Shown piece after piece: positions 30,382 to 39,460 of a stretch of 64,000 nt of DNA. Source of the stretch: Saprospiraceae bacterium (GTDB lineage: Bacteria > Bacteroidota > Bacteroidia > Chitinophagales > Saprospiraceae); assembly GCA_016708265.1 (NCBI GenBank), contig JADJGA010000012.1, positions 278,501 through 342,500 on the forward strand, in the 5' to 3' direction. The position numbers were made by a program, and so were the translations under genes. The notes under the pieces were generated by a model, which was given only the letters and a program-made list of their open reading frames with translations, did no database searches and was not told where the DNA came from. Within the stretch, counting starts at the first letter, position 1, and the number at the start of each line of letters is the position of its first letter.

Positions 30382-31050
30382 TTAATTATTGAATTGCTTT
30401 AAAAGTTCTTTGTCTACAGGAAGAATTTTTAAATCAGTTATTTCTCCTTTTTCTTTGGTCCACACAGTTTGACACACACCATACTGACAAAACATCTTTT
30501 TTATCAAAATACCTGTATCGTCGTATTCATAAAGTGTATCATGCTCATTGTCCCCATTCAGATAGGTGCCTTTCCAGTGTATTTCCCCATTTTCATAAAA
30601 ATCTTCAAAACTGCCATTCTCCTCATTGTTTTTCATGGTAACTTTTTCTTTTATATTGCCATTTGGATAATAGGCAAGCGAAAATCCTTCCAGGACACCT
30701 TTGTTGTAAGTCTGGTTTAATTTTTTTTTCCCTTCAGGATATAAAACCTGATAATTGCCATCCAAAACACCATTTTTATAATTCTCTATTACTTCAATAT
30801 ATCCTTTATTAGAAAAAATCTTTCTTATACCCTCGATTGTATCATTTTTATAATAGCAACTGTCCCAAAGTTTTCCATCCGGGAAAAATTTCTGGTATGA
30901 ACCATCTTTAATGCTGTCATCAAGTACATAATAAACCTCCTTGTAATAGCCATCAGGATGCTGAACAACTATCTTTTTATGATTACTCTTAATACAACCA
31001 TAACAACCTGTTAACACCAAAAGCATTATTGAAAAAACTTTGAATTTCAT
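30382..31050 (-). CDS. MORN-repeat lipoprotein
   Basis: A 222-residue protein with lipobox VLTGC after a hydrophobic leader. It is made of repeated MORN-like units such as KKFFPDGK, YYPNGNIKEK and FYENGEIHWKG. Such proteins are common on the Bacteroidota surface or periplasm and sometimes labelled YwqK-family antitoxin. The gene lies 14 nt before porQ on the same strand, so it may share its transcript. Function unknown. Confidence 0.8.
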   Translation of the reverse strand: MKFKVFSIMLLVLTGCYGCIKSNHKKIVVQHPDGYYKEVYYVLDDSIKDGSYQKFFPDGKLWDSCYYKNDTIEGIRKIFSNKGYIEVIENYKNGVLDGNYQVLYPEGKKKLNQTYNKGVLEGFSLAYYPNGNIKEKVTMKNNEENGSFEDFYENGEIHWKGTYLNGDNEHDTLYEYDDTGILIKKMFCQYGVCQTVWTKEKGEITDLKILPVDKELLKQFNN

Positions 31051-31093
31051 ATATGTGTTTTTTAAATCAGATATTCAATCGTAGAACGAAAAA

Positions 31094-31128
31094 AAAAGGA
31101 GTTAATTTTGTCAAATCAACTCCTTTTC
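31094..31128 (-). terminator. Terminator of the TonB receptor gene
   Basis: On the minus strand AAAAGGAGTT pairs with AACTCCTTTT around a short loop, followed by a T9 run (31090-31097 as A on the plus strand). Twenty-two nt past the stop at 31150. Confidence 0.8.
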
Positions 31129-31149
31129 CATAAGATGAAAAATTATCCT

Positions 31150-33591
31150 TTAAAAATTGAACCGGTAATAAAATACTGGTAGTCTGCCAATTTGGGGTTC
31201 TTCGATGATAGAATCTTTTTTCCCGGGAGCATATGAATATCTGAGAATATTTTTTGTGTTCAGAACATTGACAATATCAAATGAAATCTCATGAGTAAAC
31301 TTTTTAGAATTTATTTTATATGTGATCTTCAGATCTGACCTGAAGTAATCCTTGAATTTAAACTCATTATAGTTTTCATCTTTGAATATTACTTCCTGTT
31401 CTCTTATTGTTGCATCTTCATCAACAATTCCTTTTCTCTGGCCTCCTGAAAGGGTAACGCTGGTTCCAATATTCAGTGTCTGCTTCATTCCTATTTTAAA
31501 TTCCTTTCCTATCATCAAATTCAATCCATAGCTGCCGTTGAAAGTTGAATTCCGGAGAGTGTCATCACTGCCTCTGTATTTTGCATCGAATAAAGAACCC
31601 GTTACGATGAAAAAATAGCCTTTTGTAAAAGCTTTTTCAATTGTCATATCAATACCGTAATTTCTCCCTGTTCCTTCACTTGTGAGTACATCAGGAAAAA
31701 ACCTGCTGAATCCTGATCCTGAATTTAGCAATGAATAGGAACTTCGGTTTTTACCTATAGGCAGATCATACAAATACTGATAATACACTTCGGTCTTCAG
31801 TCTTACATATTTGCCTGTATACCATTCATGACCGAGCACAAAATGCAGGCTCTTCATCAGTTTCAGGTCTTTGTTATAGGGGTTAAGTTTTGAGCTATAT
31901 TGGTTATTTTTATCATAATAATAAAGATATTGAGCCAGGGATTGTGAATGTAGTCCCGTGGCAAAACTGATTTTATGTTTCTTACTTATCTGATATGCCA
32001 ATCCAAATCTTGGTTCAACCGGAGAGATTGAATTTTTGCTCATGGAGTAAATCAGGGATGTTAGACCTGCTGTCAAAGTAAGATTGTCACTGAAGCTATA
32101 CTTTAAATTTATATAAGGCTGTATAATGAATGGATTGGCTTCACTATCCCAGCGCAATCTCCATTTTGAGACGGAATCCAATTTAATTTCATCTGCTGAA
32201 TATACTATTCTGACGCTGTCAATGTATTTTGAATCATAAAGGTCAAAGTTGATACCTGCTTTAATTCCGGTTTTTTTGTTTAATTTCTTGTTTAAAGAAA
32301 AATAGGCTGAATATTTATTATCCAAAAATGTATAGTCAAGAATTGGGATCAGAGTGTCTATTTTGAACAGAGCTCCTTCCGTGTGTTTCAGTACTTTGTC
32401 ATGTTGAGCTTTAATCCACTGTTGTGAAGCAGAGATCACAGCTTTAATATAAGTTGTATTGTTAATAGGCTTCGAGTAACTTGCTCCTATGACTCCCATT
32501 CTGCTCCAGAAATACTGGTCTCTGTCCAGCGTTCCGTATAATTCAGTTTCAAGTGTATCAAGGTCTTCACTTTTTATAATTGGTGCATAGCTGGTGCCCC
32601 CTACAGCAAAAACAGCCAGATTTCCACCCTTTTTAAATGGGAAATTTAATCTGAATGCGGCATCCTGATAAGTTGGATTTGAATTGGTCCCGATATTGAT
32701 TCCAAGTTCGTGAAAAATTGAAACTGTGGAATACCTGTACATAGCCAGAAAAGAAGAATTTTTTTGTTTTGACAAAGGCCCTTCGAGTAAGAGTTCAGTG
32801 CCCAGGATTCCAAACTGAAAATTTCCTTCAAAATTTTCATTATTTCCGTTTCTCATTTTAAGGTCAAAAGCCCCGGCTATTCCGTTGGCATATTCTGCAG
32901 GGAAAGCACCTGTGAAAAAATCTGAATTTGCCAGGAACTTATTGTTTAGGATAGTAACAGGACCACCTCCTGTCCCGGGAATAGAAAAGTGGTTTGGGTT
33001 TGGAATATTTATTCCCTCCAATTTCCAAAGCACACCCAGTGGAGTATTACCCCTGATCACAATATCATTTCTAGAATCATCTGAAGATATTACCCCGGCA
33101 TATTTCTGTGCCATTCTTGCAGGTTCTCCGCGGCTGCCTGCATATTTTTCAGTTTCAAAAACAGTAAATTCCCTAGAACTTACAGTAGCCATCTCATTTA
33201 ATGCATCTCCTGATCTTTTTCCAACTATAACAACCTCGGAAAGGTCGGTTACACTCTCCTGCATTTTAACTTCCAATATTACTTCTTTTCCAGTGTTAGC
33301 TACTATGTCAGATAAAACTATTTCCTTGTACGAAATATAAGTAAATTTCAAACTATGCCGGCCTATAGGTACGTTATTCAACCTGAAATTTCCTTTTTCA
33401 TCAGTTGAAGACCCTATAACAGGGTTAGATCCGATGACAAGAACATTTACTCCAATTAAAGGTGTTTGAGTTTCTGAATCTACAACTTTGCCCCTTATTG
33501 TTTGCGTAAATTGTGCTTTCACACTGGTATTTATGATTATCATCAATAATGCAAAAAACAAGGTAAAATTTATTCTATTTGAATTTTTCAT
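31150..33591 (-). CDS. TonB-dependent receptor with carboxypeptidase-D-like leader domain
   Basis: An 813-residue outer-membrane protein. Signal peptide up to VKAQ, then a carboxypeptidase-regulatory-like domain at 30-115 (IRGKVVDSETQTPLIGVNV), a plug domain at about 115-260 (EVVIVGKRSG, NDIVIRGNTPLGVLWKLEG) and a barrel to the C-terminal YYRFNF. No SusD partner follows, so not a glycan-type SusCD system; the ligand is unknown. Divergent from an exported unknown protein gene. Confidence 0.9.
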   Translation of the reverse strand: MKNSNRINFTLFFALLMIIINTSVKAQFTQTIRGKVVDSETQTPLIGVNVLVIGSNPVIGSSTDEKGNFRLNNVPIGRHSLKFTYISYKEIVLSDIVANTGKEVILEVKMQESVTDLSEVVIVGKRSGDALNEMATVSSREFTVFETEKYAGSRGEPARMAQKYAGVISSDDSRNDIVIRGNTPLGVLWKLEGINIPNPNHFSIPGTGGGPVTILNNKFLANSDFFTGAFPAEYANGIAGAFDLKMRNGNNENFEGNFQFGILGTELLLEGPLSKQKNSSFLAMYRYSTVSIFHELGINIGTNSNPTYQDAAFRLNFPFKKGGNLAVFAVGGTSYAPIIKSEDLDTLETELYGTLDRDQYFWSRMGVIGASYSKPINNTTYIKAVISASQQWIKAQHDKVLKHTEGALFKIDTLIPILDYTFLDNKYSAYFSLNKKLNKKTGIKAGINFDLYDSKYIDSVRIVYSADEIKLDSVSKWRLRWDSEANPFIIQPYINLKYSFSDNLTLTAGLTSLIYSMSKNSISPVEPRFGLAYQISKKHKISFATGLHSQSLAQYLYYYDKNNQYSSKLNPYNKDLKLMKSLHFVLGHEWYTGKYVRLKTEVYYQYLYDLPIGKNRSSYSLLNSGSGFSRFFPDVLTSEGTGRNYGIDMTIEKAFTKGYFFIVTGSLFDAKYRGSDDTLRNSTFNGSYGLNLMIGKEFKIGMKQTLNIGTSVTLSGGQRKGIVDEDATIREQEVIFKDENYNEFKFKDYFRSDLKITYKINSKKFTHEISFDIVNVLNTKNILRYSYAPGKKDSIIEEPQIGRLPVFYYRFNF

Positions 33592-33739
33592 AAAAACAGA
33601 TTTAATTTTTTTAAAGAAATAATTAAATTATAATATCAAAAAAAACATATTGATCAAATGATATGATTCTGAAGGGATTTGAATTGGTTTTAGAAAAAAT
33701 CGCAATGCAATATTAATAATGATTTTGAATTGTTTTTAA

Positions 33740-33747
33740 TAATTTTG
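33740..33747 (+). promoter_or_regulatory. Possible promoter -7 element in the divergent region
   Basis: TAATTTTG matches TAnnTTTG. It is too far (about 360 nt) from the next annotated start and would more naturally serve the micro-ORF at 33760. Confidence 0.3.
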
Positions 33748-33759
33748 GAGGAAATTAAT

Positions 33760-33831
33760 ATGTGGATTTTTTATAATGTAATTTATTTTATTATTCTATA
33801 CGTAATAAATAAACTATTAGTTAAGATATAA
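33760..33831 (+). CDS. Possible 23-residue membrane peptide
   Basis: ATG to TAA, 24 codons: MWIFYNVIYFIILYV then INKLLVKI. It is one hydrophobic stretch with a basic tail, as in small membrane peptides. A GGAGG lies 8 nt upstream and a promoter-like TAATTTTG 12 nt upstream. In DNA this AT-rich, an ORF of this size can easily be chance, and SD use is weak in this phylum. Confidence 0.2.
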   Translation: MWIFYNVIYFIILYVINKLLVKI

Positions 33832-34110
33832 AATATTAAATTATAATTAATTAAGTGTATATTTTAGATTCAGGAAATACATATATTTTACAGTATGTTT
33901 AATATTTAATTCGAAAAATAAATAGGCTGTAGTTATTATATTTACTTTTTTTTCAGTTTTTTTAATACAAAATCAATTGCAATTGTCTTCAAATTCTAAA
34001 TTAGTGGAAAATGGAATTGATGTTAACAATTTATTTACCAAAAATCATCTATTCATTCCAAATATTTTTAATTTTAAATTGTTATTGTATTAAACCTAAA
34101 ATTAATTGAA

Positions 34111-35532
34111 TTGAAAAGAATTCTAACTCTGTTTTTCTTTATGATTTTAATTTCTCAGACTTTTGCCCAGAGAAATGACCAGTTAAAGGCTTTGAATACA
34201 TATGTCAGTTTTACAAATGAATCTATCCATGGTATACTGACTATTCACAGACTGCTTGAAAATTTCAATCAGGAAGTAAATAAATTTGTCGATCTGCCAG
34301 GTTACCGTATCAATAACATCAGCAATTCAGATTTACCTCTGAATATTTTTAAAGATGATGACCACTGGTTTTACAGTGTTACACCTTATGAATGGTTTGA
34401 TAAAATTAAGCAGGAAAAGAGCATTTTGGGAGAGCAGGCATACAGCAGGTTGTTTCCAATAGCTGATGAAATGTTAGTCACTAACAATAACATCAACAAA
34501 ATAAGGTTTGATGTGGCAAATTTTATTGCAGGTTCTGATTTGACCCAGAAGAAAAACCTCGATTCTGTTTATTTTTTATTGGAAAAGGCAGTTGACCTTA
34601 TCGATCTGTTCTATGCTTTGCAGATGAATCTAGAAGATGTGTTGAATAACGAATATGCCCAATTTTCAGGGCAGAAGGATGTTCAAAATCCTTATCTTGA
34701 TCTGTATGATGCTTCTAAAGAATTATTGTTGAATATCAGGGTTACAGATGAAAAAAACACAACTGCTTTTATAGAGAATTTAAGAAAAAAACTTGAGTCG
34801 GCCAAGACCGATAATTCTGCTATGCCAAATCCTAAAAGTAAAGTCACTGCGAGTAAAATACTTCAGATCAATAACGGAATATTGAAGTTGGGAAACGAAC
34901 TGGTTACTGCACCTGTGCTTGCAGAGGAATATAAATTATATGGAAATTATTATTTTTACTACAATGTCAGGATTGTTGAGAAATTCAACAGATATGGGAA
35001 TGGTTTTGTAGGGCTGCTCAACAATATGATTGACATTGAACAATTGCCTGTACCTCACAGATTGGAATTTCCTCATTATTTCAAGGTCATATATCCAAAA
35101 AGAATAGATAAACAGATTGAGACAATTTCTTCATCAGTAAATAATATTAAGGCCTTACCTTCAAAACTTGCTGGCAGGAATGTTAAACCAGTTGCAAAGG
35201 AAATTATAAAAGCTGATAGCTTATCACTTCAAATTGAACTTTATGATTTTAAGATACAGGACGGAGATATTGTATCAATAAATTTCAACGGAGACTGGAT
35301 ATATGAAAAACTAAGCCTGGAGACAAAACCCAAAAAATTTATTCTCGATCTCAATAAAACAGGGAGGAATTACATTATTCTGCATGCAGTTAATGTCGGA
35401 CGAAGACCTCCAAATACAATAGGACTGAATTACACTTATAATGGGAATAAAAAAACCATAGTCATGCAGTCAGACCTCAATTCAAGCGAAATGGTGGAGA
35501 TAAAGCTTGATGAAAAAGAAAAAAAGAATTAA
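34111..35532 (+). CDS. Exported unknown protein with C-terminal beta-sandwich domain
   Basis: A 473-residue protein with TTG start and signal peptide (ILTLFFFMILISQTFA). Residues about 20-370 are mainly helical and not recognised. The last 95 residues (IQDGDIVSINFNGDWIYEKL, LDLNKTGRNYIILHAVN, then RRPPNTIGLNYTYNG) look like a small beta-sandwich domain that I recognise, without a name, from the C-termini of other Bacteroidota envelope proteins. Probably periplasmic or on the cell surface. Function unknown. Confidence 0.75.
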   Translation: MKRILTLFFFMILISQTFAQRNDQLKALNTYVSFTNESIHGILTIHRLLENFNQEVNKFVDLPGYRINNISNSDLPLNIFKDDDHWFYSVTPYEWFDKIKQEKSILGEQAYSRLFPIADEMLVTNNNINKIRFDVANFIAGSDLTQKKNLDSVYFLLEKAVDLIDLFYALQMNLEDVLNNEYAQFSGQKDVQNPYLDLYDASKELLLNIRVTDEKNTTAFIENLRKKLESAKTDNSAMPNPKSKVTASKILQINNGILKLGNELVTAPVLAEEYKLYGNYYFYYNVRIVEKFNRYGNGFVGLLNNMIDIEQLPVPHRLEFPHYFKVIYPKRIDKQIETISSSVNNIKALPSKLAGRNVKPVAKEIIKADSLSLQIELYDFKIQDGDIVSINFNGDWIYEKLSLETKPKKFILDLNKTGRNYIILHAVNVGRRPPNTIGLNYTYNGNKKTIVMQSDLNSSEMVEIKLDEKEKKN

Positions 35533-35553
35533 AATATTTAAGATTAATGCATT

Positions 35554-35570
35554 TTTGGGATACTCCCAAA
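35554..35570. terminator. Short hairpin between convergent genes
   Basis: TTTGGGA (35554-35560) and TCCCAAA (35564-35570) form a 7-bp stem with a 3-nt loop, in the 55-nt gap between the unknown protein and gmk stops. Without a clear T run on either strand it is weak as a terminator. Confidence 0.35.
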
Positions 35571-35587
35571 TATTTGATGTGCCGGAT

Positions 35588-36175
35588 TTATGGATTTTTA
35601 GTGATTCCGGCAAAATCATCTATTAATTTTTCTGCATCTGAAAATGCAAGCTGCAGTTCATCATTAACAATGATCTCATCAAATTTGTATTTATATTTCA
35701 TTTCAGTCCTTACCCGTGCAATCCTTTTTTTTAAAGATTGCGGAGTCTCCGTACCTCTGTTTTTCAGACGGTCAATCAGAATTTCAATACTTGGAGGAGA
35801 AACAAATACTGCCATGCAATTTTCCTTAAAATATTTTTTTATTGATGTGGCACCTTTTACATCGACATCGAAGACAACAATTTTGCCTTGTTCCCAAATT
35901 CTTTCTATCTCACTTTTGAGAGTTCCATAGTACTGATCGTCATACACTTCTTCCCATTCGATGAAATCACCCACTATAATTTTTTTTCTGAATTCTTGAG
36001 CTGAAATGAAATAATAATCCTTACCATCAGTCTCAATATCTCTCTTTTGCCGGGTAGTAGCTGAAATTGAAAATGCAAGCTTATCTGGAAATTTTGCAAG
36101 CAGGTGCTTTACTATAGTTGTTTTGCCGGCACCTGAAGGAGCAGTAAATACTATTGTTTTGTTTTGATTTCCCAT
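35588..36175 (-). CDS. gmk: Guanylate kinase
   Basis: Phosphorylates GMP to GDP. P-loop APSGAGKTT, GMP-binding SISATTRQKRDIETDGKDYY and FDVDVKGA are present. The upstream in-frame start at 36208 would add MWVINKLSVTK; the ATG at 36175 (MGNQNKTIVF) gives the normal size of 195 residues and is preferred. It follows yicC on the same strand, a common pairing. Confidence 0.95.
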   Translation of the reverse strand: MGNQNKTIVFTAPSGAGKTTIVKHLLAKFPDKLAFSISATTRQKRDIETDGKDYYFISAQEFRKKIIVGDFIEWEEVYDDQYYGTLKSEIERIWEQGKIVVFDVDVKGATSIKKYFKENCMAVFVSPPSIEILIDRLKNRGTETPQSLKKRIARVRTEMKYKYKFDEIIVNDELQLAFSDAEKLIDDFAGITKNP

Positions 36176-36382
36176 TTTAGTAACACTTAATTTATTGATA
36201 ACCCACACCCTGACAAGCCAGTACCGATATCCACTTGTTAATTTTTAATGTGTCCTGAAAACTATCGGGTTTGATATTGTGATATTTCTCGGTACGCAAA
36301 ACTCCCCATTACTCCATATTTTCCTGTATCCCTAAATTCCAGCCAGCATTATGACAGCAATCTATGATTCATGTCATTAGCC

Positions 36383-36418
36383 AATAAACCTCATAAACCT
36401 TATAAACTTCATAAACCT
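36383..36418. repeat. Four imperfect 9-bp repeats between yicC and gmk
   Basis: Units AATAAACCT, CATAAACCT, TATAAACTT and CATAAACCT follow one another directly at 36383-36418, just past the yicC stop. They look like slippage-derived spacer DNA. Confidence 0.6.
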
Positions 36419-36429
36419 TCAAAATATTA

Positions 36430-37305
36430 CTAAAGCACATTTGCAAGCTGTTCCTTGATTTTTTCAAGATTATCCTTCATTTCTACAACTATCATTTGCA
36501 GAGGAGTGAATTGAGCTTTTGCTCCGAGTGTATTTATTTCTCTTCCCAGTTCCTGCGAAATGAAGGAAAGCTTTCTTCCTTTTGATACAAAGTTTTTATC
36601 TAACAGTACATCCAGGAAATATTTACAATGTTGACTCAAACGTATTTTTTCTTCGTTAATATCCAGTTTTTCAAGGTAAAACATTACTTCCTGCTCGAAA
36701 CGGTCTTTATCGACCTTGTTGTTCTGTTCCATTTCTGTGATCATGGAATCCATTTTACTTCGCAGTATTTTTTTTCTTTCAATGTCAAGTGACTCTATTT
36801 CTTCCAGTCTGCCTGATATACCTTCCAGACTGTTTATCAGGTCACTTTTTATGCTTTCACCTTCTTTAGCCCTGAATGCTTTTATTTTGACAATTGCATC
36901 GGTTATTGTTTTTTCAGCAATATTCCATTCTTCATCACTTAGTTTGTATTCTGATTCTTTGAATATATTAGGAATACGGACGATAGAGGGAAAGAAATCC
37001 TTGTTCTTCTCTCCAACTTCATCAGCCAGCTGGTTGAGTTTTATGTAATAATCTTTAAAAAGAGCAGAATTTATAGTAAGATTTGTACCATTTGAGATGT
37101 CATTGGTAAGAGTCAGATCTATTTTGCCACGTTCCAGCTCAGATAATATTATATTTCTTACAGTAAGTTCTTTTTCATTATAACCGGAAGGTAGCTTTAT
37201 CCTAATCTCATTTGTTTTGCTGTTCAAGGATTTAAGCTCAACAACAATCTTGAATTTTTCATCGCTACTCTCAGCTTTTCCAAATCCTGTCATCGAATAT
37301 ATCAT
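36430..37305 (-). CDS. yicC: YicC-family endoribonuclease-like protein
   Basis: A 291-residue YicC/YloC protein: N-terminal MIYSMTGFGKAE, C-terminal SQELGREINTLGAKAQ with the conserved acidic residues. Family members cleave RNA. Often next to gmk, as here. Intact; preceded by a TATTTTTG promoter-like element at 37323-37330. Confidence 0.92.
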   Translation of the reverse strand: MIYSMTGFGKAESSDEKFKIVVELKSLNSKTNEIRIKLPSGYNEKELTVRNIILSELERGKIDLTLTNDISNGTNLTINSALFKDYYIKLNQLADEVGEKNKDFFPSIVRIPNIFKESEYKLSDEEWNIAEKTITDAIVKIKAFRAKEGESIKSDLINSLEGISGRLEEIESLDIERKKILRSKMDSMITEMEQNNKVDKDRFEQEVMFYLEKLDINEEKIRLSQHCKYFLDVLLDKNFVSKGRKLSFISQELGREINTLGAKAQFTPLQMIVVEMKDNLEKIKEQLANVL

Positions 37306-37322
37306 AATTGCATACTTTTTTG

Positions 37323-37330
37323 CAAAAATA
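37323..37330 (-). promoter_or_regulatory. Promoter -7 element for yicC-gmk
   Basis: TATTTTTG on the minus strand, 18 nt before the yicC start, which implies a very short leader. Confidence 0.4.
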
Positions 37331-37462
37331 CAGAAATATGTTCAATTACATCTACTTATTGTGAATTATAAAGATGTGAAGACCTTAATTCAAAAAATGA
37401 ATTTGATGGATGTGTTGATTTCTTGAAATCAGAAAGAAAAGATTTTCTGATTTTGAACAAAA

Positions 37463-37515
37463 AAAATACTGAAAACCATAGAGAAAGTTTACTTTCATTG
37501 ATTTTCAGTATTTTT
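37463..37515 (-). terminator. Terminator of the alpha/beta hydrolase gene
   Basis: AAAAATACTGAAAA pairs with TTTTCAGTATTTTT over 14 bp, with a second small hairpin (GAAAGTTTACTTTC) in the loop; a T-rich run follows on the minus strand. It lies 48 nt past the hydrolase stop. Confidence 0.75.
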
Positions 37516-37562
37516 ATTAAGGTTGTAGAATTATCTACCAGGAATTAATATCCTCTTGAATA

Positions 37563-38801
37563 TCAGAAGAAATTATTATTGTAATTGTAAGGCATTCCGA
37601 TACATGCTTCATCCAGAAAATCATAGTAAGATAAAACTACCTTTTTGAATGTTGGGTCATTGAATATTGATTTTTTTCTGAGATCATTGTTGTTGTTATC
37701 AGCTATTGAATTATTATTCAATTCTGATTTATTTAGCCCATTCATTGAAGGTATCAAACCTCCCTGGCTGATCCCAAACAATCCAATATTGTTTTGATCT
37801 ATCATTTTCTGAGTTTTCAAGAAACTCATACCTTCGTTCAGGTCATTTTTCAAATCATTGTAACTGCTCTTTACCCAATTGCCTGATGATTCACCGGTTC
37901 CTCTTTTATCAAATGACAGAACTGCTATTCCCTGGCTCAACAGATAGCTTATGAAAAATCCCTGATGTCTTGTTGGAGCTCCGTTACACTGGGTCATAAC
38001 AACTGCAGGAAAAGGTCCGTCACCCTGTGGCTTCATTAACATCCCGCTCAATTTTACATCTCCGTTATTGAAAGTTACTTTTTCTTTATTGAAAGGGGAA
38101 TCTATTGATGCTGTCTTAGTTTCTTTGTTTTCCACCCATGTCATTGAGTTTACTTTTCCTCCCTTTTTGTGAAGAGTGACTCTGATGTCATTTGAATATT
38201 TGTCATACATAGAATAAGGAGAATAAAATGTAGAATCTGTCAGAGGATGGAGTATTCCAAATCTATTGTTTCTGCTGTCAAAATATGTCAGTTTACCCAA
38301 AGATAATAAATCAAGTGATGGTCCTATACTTATAACCCTGTCCTGATCAAGTTCGAAATTGAAATAGTAATCTTCAAATACAGAAACATCAAATGGCTGA
38401 TCCTTAATGTATTTTTCACTTTTAGGGATTTCTACCTTAAAATCTATACAATATTTACCCTGTCCTGAAAAATTCATTGGAGTTATTTCTATTGAATATT
38501 CTCCATTTCTTTCGGGGAAGAATTCAAGTACAGACAGGTCATCAGAACCTTCGCAATGTAAAAACTCCTTTATTATATTACCATCTATATTTTTAATGCT
38601 TGCATTGAGCATAACATTGTTTTCTGTCAGGAAGATTGATACGAATGTACCTGCTTCAAGTTGTAGTTTGTAAACATGAGAATCTGTGGCATTGATTGTC
38701 TTTACCACACAGGATCCTTTTTCCAAATTCTGAATGTCAATTGCAGATAAAGCCTGGAAGTAAGTTAAGAGTGTTGCTGCTAAAAAAATTAATGTTTTCA
38801 T
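37563..38801 (-). CDS. Exported alpha/beta hydrolase, C-terminally cut
   Basis: A 412-residue protein. Signal peptide (LIFLAATLLTYFQALSA), a beta-sandwich region about 25-140, and an alpha/beta-hydrolase domain from about 245 with FPAVVMTQCNGAPTRHQG, SFDKRGTGESSG and the nucleophile elbow GISQGG (Ser at 345). After that only 64 residues remain, low in complexity and rich in Asn, where the fold needs about 100-150 more including the catalytic Asp and His. No other frame continues the fold, so this looks like a real truncation or fusion rather than a one-base error. Confidence 0.75.
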   Translation of the reverse strand: MKTLIFLAATLLTYFQALSAIDIQNLEKGSCVVKTINATDSHVYKLQLEAGTFVSIFLTENNVMLNASIKNIDGNIIKEFLHCEGSDDLSVLEFFPERNGEYSIEITPMNFSGQGKYCIDFKVEIPKSEKYIKDQPFDVSVFEDYYFNFELDQDRVISIGPSLDLLSLGKLTYFDSRNNRFGILHPLTDSTFYSPYSMYDKYSNDIRVTLHKKGGKVNSMTWVENKETKTASIDSPFNKEKVTFNNGDVKLSGMLMKPQGDGPFPAVVMTQCNGAPTRHQGFFISYLLSQGIAVLSFDKRGTGESSGNWVKSSYNDLKNDLNEGMSFLKTQKMIDQNNIGLFGISQGGLIPSMNGLNKSELNNNSIADNNNNDLRKKSIFNDPTFKKVVLSYYDFLDEACIGMPYNYNNNFF

Positions 38802-39460
38802 GACTGTTAAATTATTTTTTATAAATGTTGTTTTGTTAATGAATTCTTAAATGTTTTGTTTTCCTGATTACGATTGACCTTAAAATTAGTTACACGAACT
38901 ATAGTATTTTTATTTTTAAAGTTTTTTCATTTTCAATATTGAAATATGATGCAAATATATATCAACAAATAGAACTATGCAATACATAGTATAATGTTTT
39001 AGATAGTATTTCGACAAACATAGTATTTTGTCCGACGAAAACCAAAAAAGATTATAATTTAGTATAATATTTGGTAATCTGCAGACTGAAAAACATATCT
39101 TGGCTAATAATTTTTTTGTGATTACTGCTTTTCAAGTTGGGAGAAATACTGATTTGCTGAAATATTTTTAAAAATCAGTTATATATTTCCATAAATCATC
39201 TGTTTTGGAATAATTCCATTGAATTATGAAGCAATATTCATCCAAAAATTATTAATGGAAAAATATATTGTATGAATCGGGAAAATGAATGGATTTATGA
39301 AGAGATAGTAATGACAAGATGTTTTAAAGTGAAATTATGTCATTTTGTAGATTATTTAGTGAGGGAAATACTAAGAATGCCCGTTATTTTGAAATAAGTC
39401 TAAAACTTTTTTCAATTTAAGCCCTCAGATTTCTAAAATTTTAAAGATATGAAATCCCGG
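38802..39460. other. Long intergenic region with repeated TAGTAT motifs
   Basis: 659 nt without a gene. Near 38897-39038 the short motif ATAGTAT(T) recurs four times (38897, 38985, 39003, 39020 areas), the last two as near-identical units ending CGAC. A promoter-like TATATTTG (minus, 38952-38959) lies inside. The rest, 39040-39460, is AT-rich without a visible signal. Confidence 0.55.
38952..38959 (-). promoter_or_regulatory. Possible promoter -7 element for the alpha/beta hydrolase
   Basis: TATATTTG on the minus strand, about 150 nt before the hydrolase start codon. The recurring ATAGTAT motifs lie on both sides of it and could be operator sites. Confidence 0.35.

Larger units (their letters stand above)
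33592..34110. other. Divergent intergenic region with a possible micro-ORF
   Basis: 519 nt of very AT-rich DNA between divergent genes. It contains a TAATTTTG promoter-like element (33740-33747, plus strand) and a 23-codon ORF (33760-33831) with a GGAGG 8 nt upstream. Nothing else was found. Confidence 0.6.

Noticed and set aside
36176..36208. Upstream start of gmk adding 11 residues
   Set aside because: The internal ATG at 36175 gives the usual guanylate kinase N-terminus directly before the P-loop.
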